Part shown: positions 37,283 to 45,494 of the stretch, in pieces | Numbering within the stretch: the first letter of the stretch is position 1 | Layout of the letters: every line of letters begins with the position of its first letter | From: JANMCE01 sp963791625 | GTDB lineage: Bacteria > Actinomycetota > Acidimicrobiia > Acidimicrobiales > Ilumatobacteraceae | Direction of reading: 5' to 3' | Length of the DNA stretch: 64,000 nt | NCBI GenBank assembly: GCA_963791625.1 | Contig: CAWBTA010000006.1 | Location: 434,001 to 498,000 of the forward strand | Position numbers and translations under genes: made by a program | Notes under the pieces: model-generated | Told to the model about the DNA's origin: nothing | Seen by the model: only the letters and a program-made list of their open reading frames with translations | Databases searched by the model: none

Positions 37283-37388
37283 ATCTTTGAACCGAATGCA
37301 ACAAGCTGTCGTCGTAACGACCATGCGAACGACAACGACAAATCCCACCGAATCCACCAACAACGAAACCGTTCTGGAGCGATCAACC

Positions 37389-38873
37389 ATGTGGCTCACC
37401 ATCACCACCGACGACGGCGCAGCACCCCGTATTCAGCACGTCGCCGTCGATGAATTCATGATCGGCCGCGAGCTCACCGCCGATCTGGTGATTGATGATG
37501 AGAAGGCCTCCCGTCAGCAGTGCCGCCTGACCCGCAAGGAGAATGGCGATCTCGAATTACTCGATCTGGGGTCCACCAACGGCACCCGGGTGAACGGCAT
37601 GCGGGCCGGCGGTCCGGTCGTGCTGCACGGTGGCGAGCAGATCCGCATCGGTCGTCATTCCATCCTGGTGAGCCGCACCGACCCGTCCTCCGTCGGCGGC
37701 ACCATGATCGATACCACGGCCAGCATGGTCGGGCCGTCCTACGCCCCGCCCGCAGTCCCCATGGGTACGCCGGCGATGGGCGCTCCCGTCGTTCCGCCCC
37801 CCGCGTTCGGTCAGCCAGCCGCCGCAGCGTTGCCCGGGTATGCGCAGCCCGGAGCGAAGCCGAAGAACAAGGCGCTCATCGGAGCCCTGGCCGGTGGCGC
37901 CGGCGTCGTCGCGCTCGGATTGATCGCAGCAGTCGTCGCCGTAGGTGGTGGTGAAAAGGCCTACTCCGTTCAGAAGATCACGGAAATCTCCAAGCCCAAG
38001 ACGGTCAGCGTCGAGAGTGACATCGGCGGCTCGCTGCAGGGTCGGGGCACGGGCTGGGTGTTGGACGCCAAGCAGGGCCTCATCGTGACGAACCACCACG
38101 TGGTCAACTCCGGAACCAACTTCACCGTTGGCCTCGACGGCAGCAAACGCCCCGCCACCATTGTTGGCAGCAGCCCGTGTGAGGACCTCTCGGTGCTGAA
38201 GGTGAACGACGTCGCCGGACTCGTACAGATGGAGCTGTCGTCGCAGTCCAAGATGAAGCAGGGTGACAACGTCGTGGCGCTCGGCTACCCGGGCAACGCC
38301 GGTCCGAAGCCCGAGCTTCAGGTCACCTCAGGCATCGTGTCCACGGTGAAGAGTCAGTTCACCGCTCGCACGCTCGACGTACCGAAGTTCACCAACATCG
38401 TGCAGACCGACGCCGCGATCAACCCCGGTAACTCCGGTGGCCCGCTGCTCGACACCCGTGGTCGTCTTGTGGGCGTGAATTCGGCCGGTGACAGCTCGAA
38501 GGAAAACCAGGCCTTCGCCATTGGTGTCGACAAGGTGAAAGAAGTGACCGACATGCTGCGTGAGGGGGGCTCCCGTGGTTGGACCGGCCTTAACCTGATC
38601 TTCCCGGCCACGGACGAAGACTTCACCGACTTTGACCTCCCGGTCATCGAAGGTGGCATCGTCGCCCACGCTGCCGTGCCGCTCACGCCAGCCGCCAACA
38701 TTGGACTCAACCGGGCCCAGTTCGTCATCCTCGGTATCAACGACCAGGCAATGGACGGAACGCTGCAGACCTACTGCTCGGTGACCTCAACGCTCAAGGC
38801 GGGCGATCGGGCCAAGTTCACCGTCACCCTTGACGGCGAAGAGTCGACAGACGTCATGATCAAGTTCGCCTAG
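37389..38873 (+). CDS. FHA domain-membrane helix-HtrA-like serine protease
   Basis: This is a 494-aa protein. An N-terminal FHA domain (about 1-95, with IGRELTADLVIDDEKASRQQC and LGSTNGTRVNG) would bind phosphothreonine in the cytoplasm. A Pro/Ala-rich linker and one helix (about 160-188) follow, then an extracytoplasmic trypsin/HtrA-type domain with His237 (NHHVV), Asp266 (EDLSVLKV) and Ser349 (NPGNSGG). The C-terminal 100 residues may be a degenerate PDZ. This inside-out layout lets a phosphorylation event inside control proteolysis outside, or tether the protease to a phosphorylated partner. The neighbouring kinase and Hsp70-like protein are the obvious candidates. ATG 37389 follows TGGAGCG; the upstream in-frame extension looks non-coding. 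Confidence 0.9.
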   Translation: MWLTITTDDGAAPRIQHVAVDEFMIGRELTADLVIDDEKASRQQCRLTRKENGDLELLDLGSTNGTRVNGMRAGGPVVLHGGEQIRIGRHSILVSRTDPSSVGGTMIDTTASMVGPSYAPPAVPMGTPAMGAPVVPPPAFGQPAAAALPGYAQPGAKPKNKALIGALAGGAGVVALGLIAAVVAVGGGEKAYSVQKITEISKPKTVSVESDIGGSLQGRGTGWVLDAKQGLIVTNHHVVNSGTNFTVGLDGSKRPATIVGSSPCEDLSVLKVNDVAGLVQMELSSQSKMKQGDNVVALGYPGNAGPKPELQVTSGIVSTVKSQFTARTLDVPKFTNIVQTDAAINPGNSGGPLLDTRGRLVGVNSAGDSSKENQAFAIGVDKVKEVTDMLREGGSRGWTGLNLIFPATDEDFTDFDLPVIEGGIVAHAAVPLTPAANIGLNRAQFVILGINDQAMDGTLQTYCSVTSTLKAGDRAKFTVTLDGEESTDVMIKFA

Positions 38874-38945
38874 CGGAAAGCCACCGAGAACAGTTCGCAT
38901 CAATAGGGTCGACGCGATGAGCGTCGGCCCATTGCCGTTGCGCCA

Positions 38946-38957
38946 TAGAATGGGTGA
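38946..38957 (+). promoter_or_regulatory. Putative leaderless -10 box for the 38958 gene
   Basis: TAGAAT (38946-38951) lies exactly 6 nt before GTG 38958. Confidence 0.5.
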
Positions 38958-39299
38958 GTGGCATCTTCCGTGACTCGTTTCGCACCTTGGCGTTGGCCGA
39001 AGTCGGTGCACCATCGTCTCGTTCGCATCGAGGAGCGCAGCAACGAGATCGCCAACCAGGTCGGCCATCTCACCTCGGTGGCCAACACCATGAATCACGT
39101 GTTGAATGATCTTTCGCAGCGCATGAGCGACCAGCGGGCCGACGCCGAAACCATCGCGGCGCTTGCCCTCACCTTCCGCCGCTATGCCGCCGACATCACC
39201 GCCCATCTCGATGAGGTGTTGGCCGCCATGCCGCTCGCTCAGAGTCAGGCCAGCAGTGATTCGACCAGCGAGAACAACCTCGGCCGGAAGGCGTCGTAG
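38958..39299 (+). CDS. Small helical protein of unknown function
   Basis: This 113-aa protein is almost entirely predicted helix, with a heptad-like stretch from HHRLVRIEERSNEIANQVGHLTSV to LNDLSQRMSDQRADAETIAALALTFRRYAADITAHLDEVL, suggesting a coiled coil. It has no membrane helix or signal peptide, and I recognise no family. The GTG start is supported by the -10 box 6 nt upstream. Its end overlaps the convergent glycosyltransferase by 55 bp. It lies just after the FHA-HtrA gene in the same direction but appears to have its own promoter. Confidence 0.6.
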   Translation: MASSVTRFAPWRWPKSVHHRLVRIEERSNEIANQVGHLTSVANTMNHVLNDLSQRMSDQRADAETIAALALTFRRYAADITAHLDEVLAAMPLAQSQASSDSTSENNLGRKAS

Positions 39300-40771
39300 C
39301 CGAAGTACTCGGCCCGCCCGGCCGCCGCTGTCGCCATGGTGGAGCGTCGAGCGGGATCAGCGATCAGTGCGGCCGTGCGACGGGCAAGGTCGGCCAGATC
39401 GCTGAAGTGCTCACCCGACACACCGGCCTGCACGATTTCGGCCGGTCCGGCCTGGTTGAGCACCACCGGAACAGCGCCGGCGGACATGGCCTCCACCACG
39501 CTGATGCCGAAGTGTTCGAAACGGTCGGGGTGAGTGGTGACGTCTTCGCCGAACCCGGTGGCATGCCAGTAGATCGACGCCTTCCCAAGCAGGTCCTGCA
39601 CCAGTGCGCCAGGTGCGTTCAAGTGCACCTTCACGTTGAGCCCTACGGCGGCTCGCTTCACGGCCATGGCGTACTCGCGGTACTCCTTGCTGCAACCGCC
39701 AACCAGGTGCAGCGTCCAGTCACCGGCGCCACCCGATTCGGACAGCTGGCGGAACGCTTCCACCATCTCCAACTGCTTCTTCGAGTGGCCACCCTCGGCG
39801 CCGAAAAAACGGCCGAGCGACAGGATGATGTTGTCCTTGTCGACACCGCTGGTCGGCACGAATCGGCGCACCGGCGGGTAGAGCACGTCGGACTTCCGGT
39901 GCCACAGCTTGTCCACCCAACCCTGCGTGAAGATGGCGTTGGAGACGAGGCGCTGGTAGGTGTCGAGAAAGCCCAGTCGGTCAGGTGGCAGCAGCTTGGT
40001 GGCGATGCGACCGCCCGTGAGAGCAATGTCGACACCATCCATACGGATCGCGGTGACGGCGGCACCGACCCGTTTGAGATGCCACGGAAGTCCGACCGAT
40101 TCGGGCGAATGCGACGGCGAGGAAACCCACACCACCATCGGTAGCGAACCGTCGAGCTCGAACGTGGCGATAGCCTCCTCGGCGCGGCCGACGCGTTCGT
40201 CGAACACAACGCCAGCAGGTGTACGCACCTGCACCGCAGGCTGCTCGCCGTCGGGCCAACGCTCGGCCGAGAGCTTCAGCTCAACCTTTGTCCCGACCGG
40301 GCCGCAGAACTCGAGCAGGCCCACGCCGTCGGTCAGTCGACCCCTGACATCGGCACGCTCGGCCACGAATCCCTCGCGGAACACCACAGCGGGCTGATTG
40401 CGCTTCTGGGTCAAGGTACGCCGGGCAGCATCCATACGGAGCGTTTTGGGATTGGTGAGCGCTCCCGGAAAATGCACCACGTACAAGCCTCGGCGCGCGT
40501 GGCAGGCCACGTTGGAGAGGAACGTCGTGTTGATAAGCAGGTCGTAATCGGCGCTGGCCCGGGTGACATCGCGTTCGGTGTCGATGAAGCGGAAACCGCA
40601 CCGACTCAGGTCGAGGCCGAGCCGCTCGCGCTGCTGTTCGATATCGACTGGCTGGGGTCCGAGGAGGTCGACATCGAAGCGCTCGCTCAGCACGCTGGCG
40701 ATGCCACCGGCGAACTGCTCGCCTCCGCCGTAGGTGCTCCAGTAGCGGTCGTAGACGGCGATGCGCGTCAC
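39245..40771 (-). CDS. GT-B glycosyltransferase (family 4-like) with internal insertion
   Basis: This protein of about 508 aa begins IAVYDRYWSTYGGGEQFAGGIA, a donor-loop start common in GT4 enzymes. Its C-terminal half has NIILSLGRFFGAEGGHSKKQLEMVEAF, HLNAPGALVQDLLGKASIYWHATGFGED and the E-x7-E region FEHFGISVVEAMSAGAVPVVLNQAGPAEIV. Between the two Rossmann halves (about residues 150-265) lies an insertion rich in beta-strand patterns that does not belong to the fold. The start is GTG 40771, overlapping the upstream gene stop (GTGA). It is the third gene of a three-gene envelope glycan operon on the minus strand. Confidence 0.87.
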   Translation of the reverse strand: MTRIAVYDRYWSTYGGGEQFAGGIASVLSERFDVDLLGPQPVDIEQQRERLGLDLSRCGFRFIDTERDVTRASADYDLLINTTFLSNVACHARRGLYVVHFPGALTNPKTLRMDAARRTLTQKRNQPAVVFREGFVAERADVRGRLTDGVGLLEFCGPVGTKVELKLSAERWPDGEQPAVQVRTPAGVVFDERVGRAEEAIATFELDGSLPMVVWVSSPSHSPESVGLPWHLKRVGAAVTAIRMDGVDIALTGGRIATKLLPPDRLGFLDTYQRLVSNAIFTQGWVDKLWHRKSDVLYPPVRRFVPTSGVDKDNIILSLGRFFGAEGGHSKKQLEMVEAFRQLSESGGAGDWTLHLVGGCSKEYREYAMAVKRAAVGLNVKVHLNAPGALVQDLLGKASIYWHATGFGEDVTTHPDRFEHFGISVVEAMSAGAVPVVLNQAGPAEIVQAGVSGEHFSDLADLARRTAALIADPARRSTMATAAAGRAEYFGYDAFRPRLFSLVESLLA

Positions 40772-42135
40772 TTGGCCACCATCCACTTCTGAATCTCGCG
40801 GTCGGAGACCTTGCGCCGTCGCCAGAGGTCACGTCGGTCGCGCAGCATCTCGGGCAGCAGCTTGGCGTAACTCTGCAGGACCCGTTTCTGCAAGGCGCTG
40901 CGCCGCGGTGCGGGACGGCCCGCTCGCAGCAATGGCTTCACTACTTCGGTCAGGAGGAACGACACCTCGTAGCGACTTTCGACCGCTACGGCGCGTGCGG
41001 CGACCTTCCATGGCGCCAGCTTGGTGAGCAAGAGGAGGCGGTTTCGAGTGGTGTGGAACTGGAAAACGTCCGAGGTTGTTCCGCTCGATGCCGAATGCTG
41101 ATGGCGTACCAACGCGTCGGGTTCGTAGGTGTGTTTCCAGCCCAGCAGGCGGCCACGCCATGAGAGATCGGTGTCCTCGTAATAGACGAAGAATCGTTCG
41201 TCGAAAAGACCGACATCGTTGAGATAGGCGCGTTTGAGCAGCACGGCCCCGCCGCACCATGCGAACACCTCGGCCCGCTGGTCGTACTGCCCGTGGTCAC
41301 GTTCGAGAAATCCACGATCTCCGCCGAAGCCTCCTTCGAACAGACAGGAGCCGACGTTGTTGATCACGTCGAACGCATCGGGCGTGAGGTCCATCTCGAA
41401 CCATTGCGGCATGGGCGTCACCTCGACGACGGTCGCGCCGAGACCGGCGTCAAGCGTGACCTTGCGAGGTGACGGCGCCGATAGTTGCATCGACAAGTTC
41501 TTTGGAGCCACTTCGCCTGGCTTGTCGATGACGCGGACTTCGGTCGGCTTGAGGGAGAAATAGGCAGGGGGATCGTCGGCTGATTCGGTGATGGGCAGCG
41601 TCAGCCAGCCCTCACCCCAGGTGATGTCATCCCAGCGCGCCACCCCATCGACGCGGACGCCGGTGATCTTCACGCCGATGCTGAACTTGGGCAGGGCCGG
41701 GTGTGGCTCGACGGGAACGGTGACGGCGACGCCGCGAAAGCGATCAGCGAACAGCATCTTGGCGCTCACGGCGCCAATCTTCGGGTCGGACTCGGCGTGG
41801 TCGACAAGGGCTTGCAACCAGCCTTCGTCAACGGTGGCGTCGTTGTTCAGCAGCGCCACGTCGTCGACGTGAGCGGGCAGGTCGCGCATGCCGATGTTGC
41901 ATCCGCCCGCAAAGCCGTGGTTCTCGAGCTCCTCGCGAAGATCAACCCAAGGGAAGTCACGACGGATCATTTCCACGCTGTCGTCGATGGACGCGTTATC
42001 GACAACGACGACCTCGTAACGATCCTGCGGATAGTTGAGGCGACGCAGGCTGCCAAGGCAAGCGGCCGTCAGGGCACTGCCGTCAAAACTCAGGACCACT
42101 ATTCTGACAAAGGGCCATATCCGCTGCGTGCTCAA
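40768..42135 (-). CDS. GT2 glycosyltransferase, rhamnosyltransferase-like, with insertion
   Basis: The protein is about 455 aa. The GT-A core shows IVVLSFDGSALTAACLGSLRRL, EVVVVDNASIDDSVEMI, NHGFAGGCNIGMRDL and VALLNNDATVDEGWLQALV. The acceptor half, FAWCGGAVLLKRAYLNDVGLFDERFFVYYEDTDLSWRGRLLGW with RHQHSASSG, is that of the WbbL/rhamnosyltransferase-like group. About 125 residues of beta-rich sequence (from RGVAVTVPVEP to MPQWFEMDLTPD) are inserted between the halves. The start is uncertain: TTG 42135, 8 nt after a TAACCT box formed on the upstream stop, or GTG 42099. A far longer open frame to 42438 overlaps the previous gene and is not believed. Confidence 0.82.
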   Translation of the reverse strand: MSTQRIWPFVRIVVLSFDGSALTAACLGSLRRLNYPQDRYEVVVVDNASIDDSVEMIRRDFPWVDLREELENHGFAGGCNIGMRDLPAHVDDVALLNNDATVDEGWLQALVDHAESDPKIGAVSAKMLFADRFRGVAVTVPVEPHPALPKFSIGVKITGVRVDGVARWDDITWGEGWLTLPITESADDPPAYFSLKPTEVRVIDKPGEVAPKNLSMQLSAPSPRKVTLDAGLGATVVEVTPMPQWFEMDLTPDAFDVINNVGSCLFEGGFGGDRGFLERDHGQYDQRAEVFAWCGGAVLLKRAYLNDVGLFDERFFVYYEDTDLSWRGRLLGWKHTYEPDALVRHQHSASSGTTSDVFQFHTTRNRLLLLTKLAPWKVAARAVAVESRYEVSFLLTEVVKPLLRAGRPAPRRSALQKRVLQSYAKLLPEMLRDRRDLWRRRKVSDREIQKWMVAK

Positions 42136-42146
42136 GGCAGTGCAGG

Positions 42147-43355
42147 TTAGTTGGCCGAGGCTGCCAGCCCAGGTTTTCGGCTGGCGAGAATGCGGGTAGC
42201 TCCGGCCAGTGAACGCCATCGGAGCTTCGCTTCCACCGAGTCCCTGGCCAGCGTAGCCCTTGTGGCATCGGCGATCGCCTTCGCCCAAAGCCTGGCCATA
42301 GTGGCCTTGGGCGCGTGCCGCGCAATCACAACCAAGCGGTTGCGTTCGGTGCAAAAGCGACTCAACTGGCTGGTCGGTCCAGACGAAAGGCCGTGCCCGT
42401 GACGCACGACGCTGGCCGGTTGGTAGCGGTATCGCCAACCCTGTTTCGCACCGCGCAGCGAGAGGTCGGTGTCCTCGAAGTAGAGGAAGAACCGATCGTC
42501 GAGCAACCCGACGCTACGTAGATAGTCGGCTCGCAGCAACACACATGCGCCGCACCAGCCCGGGATGTCGCCAGCCTCGTCCCACTGGCCCCGATCAGCT
42601 TCAGTAAAGCCACGCTCCACGCCCCACCACGTGTCGGTGAGTTCATTGCCGGCATTGTTGATCACGTCGACCGTGTCGTTGGTAGGCGCAATGAGATCGG
42701 TCGGTTCCTCGGTGACCTCTGCGGCGTGTCCGTTGAGCGTGATGTGCTTCGGGCGCTCGGCGGCCAGCCGTAGCGTCGCTGGTTCCTGGTCGGCAACGAA
42801 CAACTCCGCTTCTTCGGAATCGCTCCAGCGGAAGCCCTGCTCGCCGTGACTGAAGCCCTTGCCGAACATGACCGGGGTCGCGCCGTTGTGCACCCGCACC
42901 CCGAGCGTGCGGCCATCCCCATTTCCTGGAACAAAGGTTGGCGACGTCATGGTCACCGGCCGCCATCGTCCATCGAAAAGGATCTTCGGGCTGGCCGCAC
43001 CAACCCGCACATCGGCGTCGAGCGAGGCAATAAGTGGATCGAGCCATTCGGGGGAGACGAAGCAATCACTGTTCACCAGGGCCACGGCATCGATGCCGCC
43101 GAGATCGCGAAGCGCGAGGTTGTTGCCACCAGCGAAGCCGAGGTTGGTGCGACTGCGAATGAGCCGGACCGTCGGAAATCGGGTGGCGAACTCGTGGACG
43201 GAACCGTCGGTGGATGCGTTGTCAACCACAACGATCTCGATGGCACAGTTGGTGGCGGTCGACAAAAGCGCGTCGATGGCACGCCCCAAGAACTCGCCAC
43301 CGTTGAAGTTCACCACCACAATGCGAACACGACTGATGGGCGATGGCGTGGGCAC
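42147..43355 (-). CDS. GT2 glycosyltransferase, paralogue of the next gene
   Basis: This 402-aa enzyme has the same plan as its downstream neighbour. The core is VRIVVVNFNGGEFLGRAIDALL, IEIVVVDNASTDGSV, NLGFAGGNNLALRDL and ALVNSDCFVSPEWLDPL. The acceptor half is GWCGACVLLRADYLRSVGLLDDRFFLYFEDTDLSLRGAKQGW with RHGHGLSSGPTS. An insertion of about 100 residues (LGVRVHNGATPVMFGKGFSHGEQ to ITLNGHAAEVTEEP) sits at the same place as in the paralogue. The GTG start has TAGCCT 6 nt upstream, making this the first gene of the three-gene operon 42147-40768-39245. Probable role: building an envelope polysaccharide; sugars unknown. Confidence 0.86.
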   Translation of the reverse strand: MPTPSPISRVRIVVVNFNGGEFLGRAIDALLSTATNCAIEIVVVDNASTDGSVHEFATRFPTVRLIRSRTNLGFAGGNNLALRDLGGIDAVALVNSDCFVSPEWLDPLIASLDADVRVGAASPKILFDGRWRPVTMTSPTFVPGNGDGRTLGVRVHNGATPVMFGKGFSHGEQGFRWSDSEEAELFVADQEPATLRLAAERPKHITLNGHAAEVTEEPTDLIAPTNDTVDVINNAGNELTDTWWGVERGFTEADRGQWDEAGDIPGWCGACVLLRADYLRSVGLLDDRFFLYFEDTDLSLRGAKQGWRYRYQPASVVRHGHGLSSGPTSQLSRFCTERNRLVVIARHAPKATMARLWAKAIADATRATLARDSVEAKLRWRSLAGATRILASRKPGLAASAN

Positions 43356-43367
43356 CTCGGCAGGCTA
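43356..43367 (-). promoter_or_regulatory. Putative leaderless -10 box for the glycosyltransferase operon
   Basis: On the minus strand TAGCCT (43362-43367) is followed by 6 nt and GTG 43355. Confidence 0.5.
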
Positions 43368-43517
43368 CCGGCTACCGCAGACAGCGGACGGCGCGAGCCT
43401 CAGCAGGTGTGAGCCAGGCCGTGGTGATATCAACCGGGCACTGCTGCAGGTAGGCCTTGGTTTGAGTCCATCAGCCTTATCGCTGCATCGGAGTGCACCA
43501 TGACACCCGTTCGATGT

Positions 43518-43535
43518 GCTGCATTGCAGTGCAGC
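43518..43535. repeat. Inverted repeat GCTGCA-n6-TGCAGC upstream of the GT operon
   Basis: The 6-bp arms surround TTGCAG, itself part of a nested near-palindrome CTGCATTGCAG. Several further TGCA copies lie within 60 bp. It is in the 276-bp gap 43356-43631, about 165 bp upstream of the GT start; it could be a regulator site. I see no gene in the gap. Confidence 0.35.
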
Positions 43536-43624
43536 GTTATGCCTGATGCACTCGAAAGAAGTAACCCGGGTGCAAGCGTCGTTCGGGGCAATCTGTCATA
43601 CCGCATCGTCAAACTGACTCCATA

Positions 43625-43648
43625 GACCCTGCTAGTACAGCCAGGGTC
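43625..43648 (-). terminator. Hairpin overlapping the cobS stop codon
   Basis: GACCCTG (43625-43631) pairs with CAGGGTC (43642-43648) around a 10-nt loop that includes the cobS TAG stop. No T-tract follows, so termination is only suggested. Confidence 0.45.
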
Positions 43649-44384
43649 GTCCGTGGTGCTGGAGTGCTGCTGCGGCGATCAGAACGGCCACTTCAACAAA
43701 CTGCTCGACGGCGCCGAGTACGTCGCCGACGTAGCCACCAAGTTTTCGCTTTGACAGCGAACCAACGGCAACGGTCGCGAGCGTCGCCGCACCGATGAGT
43801 ATCAACCCGCCGCTGCCGTTCGAGCGGCCAATGGCGAGAGCTACAACGATTGCGCCGGCCCCCAAACGCTCCTGGTAGGAGGACGCTCCGTCGAGGGTCG
43901 CCGCCAGGCCGTCGGGACGAACGGACCGAAGCGATCGCATGACGACAAGGGCACCGAGCCGGCCAAGGGCGTGGGCATACACCAATGCGACGAAGCCGGC
44001 TCGCATGCCTAGCGTGCTGAGCGCCGTAACTTGCAACGCCACCACGATGACGAGGGACATGACGCCGTAGGTACCGTGGCGGGAGTCTTTGAAGATCTCT
44101 AGGCGTTGCTCAACGGTCCAGCCGCCGCCAAACGCGTCGGCGGTGTCGGCCAGGCCGTCTTGGTGAAACGCACCGGTCACGAGCGCACCGAAACCGATGG
44201 CCAGCGCGGCACCCGGCAATGGTCCGACGAGCCATGAGCCGCCCACAAAAACACCCCCGCAAGCTGCCCCGATGAGCAACCCCACTACGGGGAACCACGT
44301 CGGTGCGCCTTCGACATTCGGCTTCTTGCCGTCTCCGATGGGGATGCGGGTAAGAAACGTGACGGCGGTACGAAAGCCGCTCAC
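43632..44384 (-). CDS. cobS: Adenosylcobinamide-GDP ribazoletransferase
   Basis: This 250-aa membrane enzyme joins adenosylcobinamide-GDP to alpha-ribazole in the last steps of B12 synthesis. FLTRIPIG at the N-terminus, the conserved GAFHQDGLADTADAFGGGWTVEQRLEIFKDSRHGTYG metal-binding segment, and about six hydrophobic helices are typical. It overlaps cobU by GTGA. The rest of the nucleotide loop pathway (cobT, cobC) and the corrin ring genes are not here, except the shared cobA at 17185-17913. Confidence 0.94.
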   Translation of the reverse strand: MSGFRTAVTFLTRIPIGDGKKPNVEGAPTWFPVVGLLIGAACGGVFVGGSWLVGPLPGAALAIGFGALVTGAFHQDGLADTADAFGGGWTVEQRLEIFKDSRHGTYGVMSLVIVVALQVTALSTLGMRAGFVALVYAHALGRLGALVVMRSLRSVRPDGLAATLDGASSYQERLGAGAIVVALAIGRSNGSGGLILIGAATLATVAVGSLSKRKLGGYVGDVLGAVEQFVEVAVLIAAAALQHHGRPWLY

Positions 44385-44920
44385 CAGATATCGGCCCCGT
44401 CCAACAGCGGCAGCGCTCGACCAGCCACAAGGAAGAACGCCCGATCAGTTCCGGCCACCACCCGCTGGTTGACGCGCCCGAGAACATCGCGGTACTCACG
44501 GCCCATATCGGTCTCGGGATGAACGCCAAGACCAACTTCGTTCGAGACGAAAATGGTTGGTGCGGTCCGGCGGGCAACGACCGTGAGCATGGTGGCGACC
44601 CGGGCCTGGATGTCATCTTCGCTGTACTCGCGAAACATCAGCGTGCCGATCCACACGGTGAGGCAATCGATGAGCACCAGATGATCGTCGGGGGCGCTGT
44701 GGAGTGCATAGCCAAGGTCAATGGGCTCCTCAACCACGGCCCATTCCGCTGGGCGGTCAAGGCGATGCCGAGCAATGCGCGCCGCCATGTCGTCATCGAA
44801 CGCTTCTGCCGTCGCAATAAGCGTGACCGGGCCACCCCACGCCTGCGCCATGCGCACCGCAAGATCGCTCTTGCCTGAGCGGGCGCCGCCCAGCAGGACG
44901 GTCGACAGCGCTGCGCTCAT
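44381..44920 (-). CDS. cobU: Adenosylcobinamide kinase / guanylyltransferase
   Basis: This 179-aa bifunctional enzyme phosphorylates adenosylcobinamide and then transfers GMP to it, giving the CobS substrate. The P-loop LGGARSGKSDLA is at residues 10-21, the TVWIGTLMF and SNEVGLGVHPETDMGREYRDVLGRVNQ segments are diagnostic. It overlaps both neighbours (ATGA with marR, GTGA with cobS). No cobalamin riboswitch precedes it; there is no room for one because the marR gene is coupled directly upstream. Confidence 0.94.
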   Translation of the reverse strand: MSAALSTVLLGGARSGKSDLAVRMAQAWGGPVTLIATAEAFDDDMAARIARHRLDRPAEWAVVEEPIDLGYALHSAPDDHLVLIDCLTVWIGTLMFREYSEDDIQARVATMLTVVARRTAPTIFVSNEVGLGVHPETDMGREYRDVLGRVNQRVVAGTDRAFFLVAGRALPLLDGADIW

Positions 44921-45444
44921 GACGTCTCGGCGTCCGTGTCGAAGGTACGAATGATCTTGCGCAGTGATGACGCCAACTGGTCTTGCTCTTTCAGGGACAG
45001 TGATGCGGCAGCAGCCGTTTCCTCCGCGTTGAAACGCGGAAATGCTGTCTCGATCGTTGACTGGCCCTTTGTCGTCAACGAGATGATGGCGAGGCGTTTG
45101 TCGTCGGCATGAGCAGCGCGGGTGACGAGCTCGCGTTTGGACAGCGTCGCGATCAACCCGGTAAGCGTCCCTTTCGATACGCCGGCCTCTTCAGCGAGAT
45201 GGCGTGTCTCCTGTGGGCCCCAGATCCACAACACGAACAGCACGGTGAAGCCGCCCCAACTGAGCTCGTGCTCGGCGAGCACGGTTTGCTCCATGTGGTT
45301 CCGCACAACCGTGGCAGCGCGGTAGATATTGGAGATCGCCGACATGGCCGCTACGTCCAGCCCACGATCACCAATACGATCGCGAATGTCCCGCTCGGCC
45401 GCCACAAGGTCGCCCGCGTGATTTGTGGTCAATCGCCTTGTCAT
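44917..45444 (-). CDS. MarR family transcriptional regulator
   Basis: This protein of about 175 aa has the MarR winged helix: ELSWGGFTVLFVLWIWGPQETRHLAEEAGVSKGTLTGLIATLSKRELVTRAAHADDKRLAIISLTTKG, including the D-x-R wing motif. An N-terminal helical arm precedes it. It is coupled to cobU by ATGA, an unusual pairing; either it regulates B12 salvage or the operon simply gathered it. The start ATG 45444 has TAGGAT 8 nt upstream; an upstream in-frame GTG at 45522 would extend the protein but overlaps the end of the cfa-like gene. Confidence 0.85.
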   Translation of the reverse strand: MTRRLTTNHAGDLVAAERDIRDRIGDRGLDVAAMSAISNIYRAATVVRNHMEQTVLAEHELSWGGFTVLFVLWIWGPQETRHLAEEAGVSKGTLTGLIATLSKRELVTRAAHADDKRLAIISLTTKGQSTIETAFPRFNAEETAAAASLSLKEQDQLASSLRKIIRTFDTDAETS

Positions 45445-45494
45445 CGGCCGAGATCCTACGAGGTTCGAACGGTACCGAACGACCGCGGATTCAG

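Noticed and set aside
40768..42438. 556-codon version of the second GT2 gene
   Set aside because: The first 100 residues overlap the upstream gene and have no GT2 similarity.
44917..45494. Cobalamin riboswitch upstream of the cobU/cobS genes
   Set aside because: marR is coupled directly to cobU and only 50 bp separate marR from the preceding gene; no room or B12-box pattern seen.
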